DNA of 5,148 nucleotides from Akkermansiaceae bacterium. Lineage in GTDB: Bacteria; Verrucomicrobiota; Verrucomicrobiia; Verrucomicrobiales; Akkermansiaceae. Below, one piece after another: positions 1 to 5,148 of the stretch. A program made the translations under genes and the position numbers. The notes under the pieces are model-generated. The model worked only from the letters and a program-made list of their open reading frames with translations, was not told the origin of the DNA and did no database searches. Every line of letters starts with the position of its first letter. The first letter of the stretch is position 1. The stretch lies in NCBI GenBank assembly GCA_018676385.1, contig JABHEX010000316.1, positions 1 to 5,148 on the forward strand, written 5' to 3'.

Positions 1-679
1 GGACAATGGAGCCTGCCCATTCGACCGTACCAGAAATGGCGACAAAGACCCGTGGGACCCCGAGTCCTACTGGTGCTACGACACTGGCTGGTCGCACGTC
101 GGCAACGTGCCGTTCCGACTTCACAAACAGAATCAGCACGGCGGTGGCGTCAATTCACCGATGATTGCTCACTGGCCGAAGGGGATCAAAGCTAAACCCG
201 GTAGCGTCACGCCGCAGCGTGCGCATTTGATCGATTACATGGCGACTTGTATCGACCTCGCGGGCACCGAGTATCCGAAGTCATGGCCGGGTATCGAGCT
301 TGAGCCACTGCAAGGGAAGTCGCTGAAACCAATCTTTGAAGGGGAAGTCCGCAAGCCTCACGACAGCCTGTTTTTCCGATACAATACCAACCGCGCGCTC
401 ATTCAGGGGGATTGGAAAATCGTGACCCACAGAGCATCTCAGTGGGAGCTCTACAACATCGTCAAGGACGGCACGGAAATGAACAACCTCGCCGCGCAGC
501 ATCCTGAAAAAGTCAAGGTGCTCTCTACGCTGTGGCACAAGCTAGCCAAGGAGCAGGGGCGTCTCAAAGGTAAGTCCGCTGCTCAGGTTTCAGACAAAAC
601 TCCACCGCTGTTGAAAAAGTCTGGCGTGCCGGCTAATTCGACAGGCAACAAAGGAGGTAAAGGAAGGAAGCGCAGCTAA
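1..679 (+). CDS. Sulfatase (arylsulfatase-like, family S1), C-terminal part; 5' end outside window
   Basis: The frame is open from base 2 to the TAA at 677-679, giving 225 visible residues. The first codons read Asp-Asn-Gly (2-10), matching the conserved (S/T)DNG in which Asp and Asn bind the active-site calcium. The following stretch (PWDPESYW...GWSHVGN, then PFRLHKQNQH) is typical of bacterial arylsulfatases that hydrolyse sulfate esters, often on polysaccharides. The conserved active-site Lys is at 125-127, followed by NSPMIAHWPKGI. The small C-terminal subdomain is recognisable from RALIQGDWKIV (392-424), then WELYNI and a Leu/Trp-containing helix. The formylglycine motif (C/S-x-P-x-R) and any signal peptide lie upstream, so catalytic competence cannot be judged. 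The usual Glu-Gly-Gly after the Lys reads Gly-Gly-Gly here (140-148). The last ~39 residues (from about 560) are a Lys/Gly-rich basic tail of low complexity. A GTG at 107 is internal, not the start. The gene converges with the minus-strand gene and overlaps its stop codon. Confidence 0.93.
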   Translation, partial: DNGACPFDRTRNGDKDPWDPESYWCYDTGWSHVGNVPFRLHKQNQHGGGVNSPMIAHWPKGIKAKPGSVTPQRAHLIDYMATCIDLAGTEYPKSWPGIELEPLQGKSLKPIFEGEVRKPHDSLFFRYNTNRALIQGDWKIVTHRASQWELYNIVKDGTEMNNLAAQHPEKVKVLSTLWHKLAKEQGRLKGKSAAQVSDKTPPLLKKSGVPANSTGNKGGKGRKRS

Positions 680-2109
680 CTACACAGCATGTAGTCAAGC
701 ACCTCCGCCGCTGAAAAAGATGTTTTTTCAGAGTTTGTCAGTTGATTGATCGTTGAAAGATCAGCGCCGCAGGTGACCAGTGGGAGTTCTTCCTCGATGG
801 TGTCGCTGCCTTTTTTCTTGCGCAGTTGGCCCATGCCGATGTTCGCCATGAGGCTGTTGCAGAGGCATTTGCGGCCCTCGGTTTCCTCCAGATAGCCACC
901 TTTGCGCACGAAGGTTTCAGGGTCCTCAGATCGGCAGCGCCAGCCGAGGCTGCCGTCGGTTTTTTCATAGGCCTCACGAAGGTATCCGAGGTCACACTGG
1001 CGGCAGCGGTCCACATAGATCTCGGGTTCCGACAGGGTGTCGGGAATAGAGAGCACTTGAAACGGAAAGCCTGTGGGTGATGCCACGGGGTCACGGAAAA
1101 CCTTCGGGCTCTCGTGCTGACACTGCTCGATGGTGCTGCGCTTAAGATCAGCACGTAGACCGGATTCGTTGCTGAACGCGAAGATGGTGCCGAGCTGCAC
1201 ACCCTCGGCACCTGCTGCGCGTGCCTCTGCGAGCTTCTCTGGTGTGGCGTAGGAGCCGGCCAGCCAGAACGGCTTGCCGAGCGCCTTGATGGCGTCGAAA
1301 TTGACGGCATCTCTAGGCCCGTACAGCGGTTCACCCGCGTCGTTGAGCTGGGTCTTGCCGCGTGGTGGTGCGTTGTGGCCGCCTGCCGATGGCTCCTCGA
1401 TGATGAGTCCATCGACAATGCCACCGGATTTTTTCACCATGACGGATGCCAGGGTGACCGATGAGACGATGGGGAAAAAGAGTGGCCGTTTCGCGGGTAT
1501 GATATCCTCGGAGAGAATTCCCCTAGGATCGAATGACAGCTTGTGTGTCACCCCCTTGGTAGCACCATGCACATGGACGGCGAAGTCAACGGGCTCACAG
1601 CGGCACAGGCCGTCGATGACCTTCGGGATCTCAATCGGGATACCGGCTCCCACGATCACCACATCGACACCCGCCAGCATGGCTCCATACATGCCCGCTA
1701 GTATCGGGGTCTGGATCTTTTGCAGGAAATTGATGCCCACCATGCCGTCGTGGCCTTCCTTGGCGAGCCAGACCTCGGCGAAGTTGGAAACCATGAGCAG
1801 CTGTTCTGTGGAGCGGCTTGGCTTGTCCCCGACCATCGGCTTGGCCGCGTAGGGTTGATCGGCGGGTTTGCCTCCCTCGATGTAGTAGCGGTCGAGGATT
1901 TTCTGCACAACGTCCTGATCCGGAAAAGCTGCCAGAGCGCGGCGCATGTAGCCCTCGGGGTCACCCAGTTGTAGCACCCGGATCATGACCAGGTCTATGG
2001 CGGTGCTGGATACCACACCGAGCTGCCCTTGTGAGGAAACAGAGCGTGCGAGCTGCCAGCTGGAGATGGCGATGCCCATGCCGCCTTGGATGATTTTTGG
2101 AAAATTCAT
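676..2109 (-). CDS. Nitronate monooxygenase / 2-nitropropane dioxygenase-like flavoprotein (long form, PfaD-like)
   Basis: Complete 477-residue protein starting at ATG (complement of 2107-2109) and ending in TAG (complement of 676-678). It is an FMN-dependent TIM-barrel protein of the NMO/FabK/PfaD superfamily (COG2070-like). The N-terminal IIQGGMGIAIS (residues 6-16) is the first barrel strand and flavin-binding loop. FLQKIQTP (128-135), YGAMLAGVDVVIVGAGIP (141-158) and PIVSS (213-217) follow. The family hallmark is SAGGHNAPPRG (241-251), with His245 at the proposed catalytic position. FWLAGSYATPEKL (281-293) and EGVQLGTIFAFSNESG (302-317) form the phosphate-binding end of the barrel. Residues about 365-477 are a C-terminal module with Cys369-x2-Cys372, Cys392, Cys415-x-Cys417 and the conserved-looking SLMANIG (419-425). 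Short NMOs (about 320-360 residues) lack this module. The exact substrate is unknown: nitronate oxidation is the family name, and enoyl reduction is the PfaD role. No polyunsaturated fatty acid synthase genes are visible nearby, which argues against true PfaD. There is no signal peptide, so it is probably cytoplasmic. No strong Shine-Dalgarno sequence precedes the ATG. Confidence 0.9.
   Translation of the reverse strand: MNFPKIIQGGMGIAISSWQLARSVSSQGQLGVVSSTAIDLVMIRVLQLGDPEGYMRRALAAFPDQDVVQKILDRYYIEGGKPADQPYAAKPMVGDKPSRSTEQLLMVSNFAEVWLAKEGHDGMVGINFLQKIQTPILAGMYGAMLAGVDVVIVGAGIPIEIPKVIDGLCRCEPVDFAVHVHGATKGVTHKLSFDPRGILSEDIIPAKRPLFFPIVSSVTLASVMVKKSGGIVDGLIIEEPSAGGHNAPPRGKTQLNDAGEPLYGPRDAVNFDAIKALGKPFWLAGSYATPEKLAEARAAGAEGVQLGTIFAFSNESGLRADLKRSTIEQCQHESPKVFRDPVASPTGFPFQVLSIPDTLSEPEIYVDRCRQCDLGYLREAYEKTDGSLGWRCRSEDPETFVRKGGYLEETEGRKCLCNSLMANIGMGQLRKKKGSDTIEEELPLVTCGADLSTINQLTNSEKTSFSAAEVLDYMLCS
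711..731. repeat. 8-bp inverted repeat CTGAAAAA-N5-TTTTTCAG at the 3' end of the flavoprotein gene
   Basis: CTGAAAAA (711-718) and TTTTTCAG (724-731) are exact reverse complements around GATGT. The element lies within the last codons of the minus-strand flavoprotein gene and just past the sulfatase stop. It is the only sizeable stem near this convergent junction. Its A/T-rich stem, with three G/C pairs at most, makes it a weak candidate for a bidirectional terminator; it may just reflect Lys/Ser/Phe codon use. Confidence 0.25.
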
Positions 2110-2214
2110 TTGGAATTAGAATGTGGAGAGCGAGCACCAGCATGCGAGTTTAATTCATGAGCTGATTGTGCTTTATCACACGCGTATCCTACTTTGGGCG
2201 GGCGCTGTAGGGCG

Positions 2215-2220
2215 ATTATA
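2215..2220 (-). promoter_or_regulatory. Candidate -10 box for the flavoprotein gene (perfect TATAAT)
   Basis: On the minus strand these bases read TATAAT, an exact sigma-70 -10 consensus, 105 bp upstream of the ATG at 2109. Transcription would begin near 2208, giving a leader of roughly 100 nt. No good -35 is present: with 16-17 bp spacing the hexamer is CTGTGT or GCTGTG, with two and no matches to TTGACA, and there is no extended -10 TG. The expected -35 position falls inside the inverted repeat at 2236-2255, which would suit an activator- or repressor-controlled promoter. A lone hexamer in an AT-containing region can occur by chance. Confidence 0.35.
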
Positions 2221-2235
2221 GGGGGGTGTTTCAGA

Positions 2236-2255
2236 TACACAGCCACCACTGTGTA
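2236..2255. promoter_or_regulatory. Perfect 7-bp inverted repeat TACACAG-N6-CTGTGTA, operator-like
   Basis: The arms TACACAG (2236-2242) and CTGTGTA (2249-2255) are exact reverse complements separated by CCACCA. The 20-bp size fits a binding site for a dimeric regulator. It covers the -35 position of the leftward TATAAT, so a bound protein could control the flavoprotein gene. The regulator is unknown and no regulator gene is in the window. The right arm shares base 2249 with the left arm of the repeat at 2243-2263. Confidence 0.4.
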
Positions 2256-2263
2256 GGTGGTGG
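2243..2263. repeat. Perfect 7-bp inverted repeat CCACCAC-N7-GTGGTGG (hairpin-capable)
   Basis: CCACCAC (2243-2249) pairs with GTGGTGG (2257-2263) around a 7-base loop. The GC-rich stem could fold in RNA or act as a protein site. Its left arm fills the loop of the neighbouring repeat (2236-2255), so the two hairpins cannot form together. No T-run follows, so it is not a simple terminator on the + strand. Confidence 0.35.
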
Positions 2264-2282
2264 TAGTATCAAGTGATTGCAA

Positions 2283-2288
2283 TATATT
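2283..2288 (+). promoter_or_regulatory. Weak candidate -10 box for the dehydrogenase gene (TATATT)
   Basis: TATATT matches the -10 consensus at five of six positions and lies 60 bp before the ATG at 2349. No TTGACA-like hexamer lies 15-19 bp upstream. If real, transcription would start near 2295, placing the dyad at 2299-2317 just downstream of the start site, a classical repressor position. This is a tentative call. Confidence 0.2.
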
Positions 2289-2294
2289 ACCACT

Positions 2295-2317
2295 AGCTTA
2301 CGTAACGAGCTTACGTA
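2295..2317. promoter_or_regulatory. Repeated AGCTTACGTA: 10-bp direct repeat that also forms a 19-bp dyad
   Basis: AGCTTACGTA occurs at 2295-2304 and again at 2308-2317, 13 bp apart start to start. Because each copy carries the palindrome TACGTA, the same bases also make a perfect inverted repeat TACGTAA-CGAGC-TTACGTA (2299-2317, 7-bp arms, 5-bp spacer). This is the size and symmetry of an operator for a dimeric repressor. It sits 31 bp upstream of the dehydrogenase ATG. The cognate regulator is not in the window. Confidence 0.45.
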
Positions 2318-2348
2318 TCAGCGGGTTCAAAATAAGCCCATAATCTCA

Positions 2349-5148
2349 ATGACTATCACACCATATTTCGTTCGCTTGGTTCCAATGGTTTTATTATGTG
2401 TTACCGGTGATTCTCATGCTCAACAGAGTAAGCCTGGAAAGAAGCCGGCAGCAGAATACACCGTGACGCAGTGGGCGAGCGACCCTGCGATTGCAAGAGG
2501 GGTTGCTATTTCAGTGAGTGATCGTGGTGCTGCCTATGTGACGACCGCTTTCCGCCGAAAGCAATCGAGCCTCGATATCCGCCGGATTCAAAACTGGGTC
2601 AAGACGGACCTGTCGTTTACCTCAGTAGAGGATAGGCGCGCTCATTACCGAGCAAATATAGGTGATTTGCGCGGGGTGCCTGATCGCGATAAGAATGGAG
2701 TGAGTGACTGGAAAGACCTGACAGTGCAAAAGGACGGCGTGGTTCAGGTCGTGGATAAAGGTGGTGATGGTAGCGCGGATCAGTTTAAAGTTGTGGATAC
2801 CTACAGCAGCGAAGTGACTGGGATTCCTGCGGGTGTTTTGGCAGTGGGTGCGGATTTATTTGTCGCGGCAGAGCCGGAGTTTTTCCGTTATGTTGATGAA
2901 GATGGTGATGGCTTTCCGGAGAAGCGGCAGAAAATTGCCGACGGCCTGCAAGTTCACATTGGTCAGGGTGGGCACAACCTCAGCGGAGTGACGCTAGGGC
3001 CAGATGGGCGGGTATATATTTCCTTGGCCGACAAGGGGCACTCGGTCAAAACGAAGGAGGGTAAAGTATACCACAACCCTAACAGCGGGGCGATTTTTCG
3101 CTGTGAACTGGATGGTTCTAACTTTGAGCGATTTTCACTCGGCCAGCGCAATGCGCAGGAGCTTGCCTTTGATGCCTACGGTAATTTACTCAGCATGGAT
3201 AACGATGGTGATTACTCCGGTGAAAAAGAGCGGGCACTCTACATCACGGAAGGCAGCGATCATGGCTGGCGCTTAAATTGGCAGTGGCTCGGCAAGCAAG
3301 ACTTCACCAAGATCAGTGGCACCAAACCCTACAACCCATGGATGCGAGAACAGCTCTTTTTGCCGGATCACAAGAACCATGCCGCCTACCTCACACCTAC
3401 GATTGGGAACTTCGGACCCGGTCCCTGTGGCTTTACCGCGAACCCCGGCACAGCACTCAGCGAATCGCTTGCTGACAAGTTCTTCATGACGAATAATAAG
3501 AGCGAAGTCCGCGTGTTTTCGTTCAGCCCCAAGGGTGCCTCGTTTGCATTTTCAGAACATGAAAAAATCCCGGGAGGTAATGCAAACACGGGATTAGCCG
3601 TTGGGCCAGACGGTGCGCTTTACGCCGCTAGCTACAAAGGCGACAAGGTAAAGAGAGGCGACGCTGGAGCGATCTATCGATTCGACGTCGCTGAGGAATA
3701 CCGGCACCCGCTGCGTACGGAGACACAACGCATCCTACAAAAAAAGGCGCAAGCCGTCAGTGCCGATATCCTCTCTGTCTGGCTGGGTCATGCCGATCAG
3801 AGAGTGCGACTCAAGGCGCAGTTCGAGCTGGTAAGGCGTGGTGACCAGGGCATATCTGTGTTTGTTGATCAGGCAAAAAATGCTACGGCACGATTCGCCC
3901 AGCTGCATGCGATCTGGGGTATCGGTCAAGCTGCTAGGAAAAAGCCAGCATTGCTCAAGCACCTCGCTCCCTTTTGGAAATCATCCGAGCCAGAAGTTCT
4001 TTGTCAGCTCGCCAAGGTAACGGGTGATGTAGGAGCCCGATCAGAGCTTTACAGAGACGAGTTACTCTCAGGCTTGAAAAATCTATCCCTTCGCGTGCAA
4101 TTTTTCTCCGCCATTGCGCTCGGAAAGTGTCGTGTGAAATCCACGGCATCAGAGCTGGTCGCTCGGCTCGCTGGGGATGCCGCTGCATCGGATGCTTACC
4201 TTCGCCACGCCTTGTCGATGGGTCTGGGAGGCACGATGTTGCCTGAGGAGCTTGCCAGGCTTTCCAAGCACAACAATGCTCAAGTCAGGCTCGGTGCTAT
4301 CGTTGCTCTCAGGAGATTGAAGGCGGCGGAAGTGCGTGCTTTCCTGAACGATGGTGACGAACGCGTTTTGCTGGAAGCTGCCCGTGCCATCCATGACGAC
4401 CTCTCGATTCCTGCCGCGCTGCCAGATCTTGCCAAGGTTCTCAATCGCTCCGGTTTAAAAAACGAAGCTCTCCTCCGCCGCGCGGTGAATGCTGCATTCA
4501 GGACTGGCACGCATGAGGAGCTGGAAATTCTATCCGGATTTCTTCAATCGAACAAAGACGCGTCAGCTGATATCCGAGCTCTCGCCCTCGCCTCGATTCT
4601 CTGGTGGTCGGCTCCACCCGTTCTTGATCCTGTCGAAGGAAGATACAGGAAAATGAAACCCCGCGACCCTGCCTCGGCGGATGCTGTGGTAAAGCAGCTG
4701 CACTCCATAATACTGAGTGACGAAGCGCTGACTCAGGTTCTTCTCAGGGGAGTCATCCATCTGAAAAACAAGCGCTGGTTAGAAGGCGCGCATCAGAAGT
4801 TTGTCAACTGGGCACCGGCGACCCAATCCCTTTTTCTGAATGCCCTCGATCAAGTAAACGATCCCGGGCTGAAAAAATATGTCGTGCTAGCACTTTCATC
4901 GAAACATTCAGAGGTGCGGGAAACAGCCCGTGGCTTTGCAAAAAAATCCGGTATCCCGGTCGTTGATCTCCTCGTGGCCATTCTCAATGACCCCAAGTCA
5001 AGCGGGCAGGGTAAGGCAGTCATTGAGCTCGCTAAGCTGACCAACAACCAAGACGCAACCGCACACTTCAATACCCTGCTGGCAAAATACAAGGCGGGTA
5101 AGATACCGAAGGAATGGCAGCTTGAAATGTGGCAAGCCGCCAAAATCC
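2349..5148 (+). CDS. PVC-type large 'membrane-bound dehydrogenase' (beta-propeller plus HEAT-like repeats), 3' end outside window
   Basis: The frame is open from ATG 2349 to the window end without a stop: 933 codons plus one base. An in-frame TGA at 2274-2276 and the signal peptide support this start. Residues 1-24 form a Sec signal (Arg9, hydrophobic VPMVLLCV, SHA cleavage before Gln25), so the protein is exported. Residues ~36-446 are a PQQ/sugar-dehydrogenase-like beta-propeller of the TIGR02604 type. Family marks include SVEDRRAHY, GQGGHNLSG (205-213; His209 aligns by eye with the catalytic His of soluble glucose dehydrogenases), LGPDGRVYISLADKG, ELAFDAYGNLLSMDNDGDYSGEKE, GSDHGWR and a closing AIYRF. 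Four Asp-rich calcium-loop-like motifs begin at residues 112, 136, 183 and 284. Residues ~465-933 are alpha-helical HEAT-like repeats, including WWSAPPVLDPVEGRYR (752-767), a pattern I recall from this family. Relatives usually end in a cytochrome c-like CxxCH domain. No CxxCH is visible, so that part is presumably beyond the edge. The substrate is unknown; oxidation of a sugar or alcohol with electron transfer to haem is inferred from the family. Confidence 0.92.
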   Translation, partial: MTITPYFVRLVPMVLLCVTGDSHAQQSKPGKKPAAEYTVTQWASDPAIARGVAISVSDRGAAYVTTAFRRKQSSLDIRRIQNWVKTDLSFTSVEDRRAHYRANIGDLRGVPDRDKNGVSDWKDLTVQKDGVVQVVDKGGDGSADQFKVVDTYSSEVTGIPAGVLAVGADLFVAAEPEFFRYVDEDGDGFPEKRQKIADGLQVHIGQGGHNLSGVTLGPDGRVYISLADKGHSVKTKEGKVYHNPNSGAIFRCELDGSNFERFSLGQRNAQELAFDAYGNLLSMDNDGDYSGEKERALYITEGSDHGWRLNWQWLGKQDFTKISGTKPYNPWMREQLFLPDHKNHAAYLTPTIGNFGPGPCGFTANPGTALSESLADKFFMTNNKSEVRVFSFSPKGASFAFSEHEKIPGGNANTGLAVGPDGALYAASYKGDKVKRGDAGAIYRFDVAEEYRHPLRTETQRILQKKAQAVSADILSVWLGHADQRVRLKAQFELVRRGDQGISVFVDQAKNATARFAQLHAIWGIGQAARKKPALLKHLAPFWKSSEPEVLCQLAKVTGDVGARSELYRDELLSGLKNLSLRVQFFSAIALGKCRVKSTASELVARLAGDAAASDAYLRHALSMGLGGTMLPEELARLSKHNNAQVRLGAIVALRRLKAAEVRAFLNDGDERVLLEAARAIHDDLSIPAALPDLAKVLNRSGLKNEALLRRAVNAAFRTGTHEELEILSGFLQSNKDASADIRALALASILWWSAPPVLDPVEGRYRKMKPRDPASADAVVKQLHSIILSDEALTQVLLRGVIHLKNKRWLEGAHQKFVNWAPATQSLFLNALDQVNDPGLKKYVVLALSSKHSEVRETARGFAKKSGIPVVDLLVAILNDPKSSGQGKAVIELAKLTNNQDATAHFNTLLAKYKAGKIPKEWQLEMWQAAKI

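Larger units (their letters stand above)
2110..2348. other. Divergent intergenic region with symmetric elements
   Basis: These 239 bases separate the divergent starts of the leftward flavoprotein gene and the rightward dehydrogenase gene, so both promoters should lie here. The left part (2110-2210) would be the leader of the flavoprotein gene and shows nothing beyond short AT-rich stretches. The middle (2215-2263) has a perfect leftward TATAAT, a run of six G (2221-2226) and two overlapping inverted repeats. The right part (2277-2317) has TTGCAATATATT followed by a repeat with both direct and inverted symmetry. The last 31 bases before the ATG at 2349 contain no AGGAGG-like sequence. No small ORF with a convincing start and product was seen. 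Confidence 0.8.

Noticed and set aside
107..109. GTG as start codon of the sulfatase
   Set aside because: The same frame is open to the window edge and the upstream residues (DNGACPF...YDTGWSHVGN) match the sulfatase family, so the gene begins outside the window.
650..694. Perfect AAAGGAGGT followed by an ATG at 689, suggesting a new gene start
   Set aside because: The ATG is followed directly by TAG and is too far from the motif. The purine run is explained by Lys/Gly codons of the sulfatase tail.
747..763. Short inverted repeat TGATC-N7-GATCA near the convergent junction
   Set aside because: Only a 5-bp stem inside coding sequence, with no T-run. It is too weak to call a terminator.
738..1424. 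A 228-codon open frame on the minus strand, in a second frame within the flavoprotein gene
   Set aside because: It lies on the same strand as the convincing flavoprotein frame but is offset. Its product is rich in Arg, Ser, Ala and Thr with no recognisable family, as expected of a frame shadow.
1274..1852. A 192-codon open frame on the plus strand, antisense to the flavoprotein gene
   Set aside because: Its translation shows no family motif and is explained by the codon bias of the opposite strand. The opposite frame carries all the NMO hallmarks.
676..2109. Assignment as true PfaD, part of a polyunsaturated fatty acid synthase
   Set aside because: The superfamily match is real, but no pfaA-, pfaB- or pfaC-like gene is adjacent, and the Cys-rich C-terminus is like that of proteins usually called long-form nitronate monooxygenases.
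2385..2402. Lipoprotein signal (lipobox) at Cys17 of the dehydrogenase
   Set aside because: The residue before the Cys is Leu, not Gly/Ala/Ser, and a good signal peptidase I site (SHA before Gln25) follows. A Sec-secreted, non-lipidated protein fits better.
3735..5143. Several open frames of 60-97 codons on the minus strand, opposite the HEAT-like region
   Set aside because: All are opposite a continuous, family-matching 933-codon frame, and none shows a motif, a promoter or a start signal.

Overview
The window looks like chromosomal DNA from a member of the PVC group, most likely Verrucomicrobiota (Planctomycetota is possible). The main reason is the large gene at the right end. It encodes an exported protein of the Pirellula/Verrucomicrobium large 'membrane-bound dehydrogenase' type (TIGR02604-like beta-propeller followed by HEAT-like helices), a family largely confined to these phyla. 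A family S1 sulfatase at the left edge fits too, since such bacteria carry many sulfatases. The base composition is moderate, and neither complete start has a clear Shine-Dalgarno sequence.

Layout. Bases 1-679 (+) hold the C-terminal 225 residues of a sulfatase whose catalytic N-terminus lies outside the window. Bases 676-2109 (-) hold a complete 477-residue flavin-dependent nitronate monooxygenase/2-nitropropane dioxygenase-like protein of the long form, with a Cys-rich C-terminal module. It converges on the sulfatase, and the two stop codons overlap by 4 bp. Bases 2110-2348 are a divergent intergenic region. It contains a perfect TATAAT for the leftward gene, two overlapping inverted repeats, and a 19-bp perfect-arm dyad that is also a 10-bp direct repeat. 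Bases 2349-5148 (+) hold 933 residues of the PVC-type dehydrogenase: signal peptide, propeller with four calcium-loop-like motifs, then HEAT-like helices. The gene runs off the right edge before the cytochrome c-like domain expected at its C-terminus.

How they relate. The sulfatase and the dehydrogenase-like protein are both plausible exported or periplasmic enzymes for using sulfated or oxidised polysaccharides, but nothing in the sequence links them directly. The flavoprotein between them is on the other strand and looks like a separate cytoplasmic function. No RNA gene, mobile element, CRISPR array or defence cassette was found, and I see no convincing undescribed system. The most unusual non-coding signal is the set of symmetric elements in the 239-bp divergent intergenic region.
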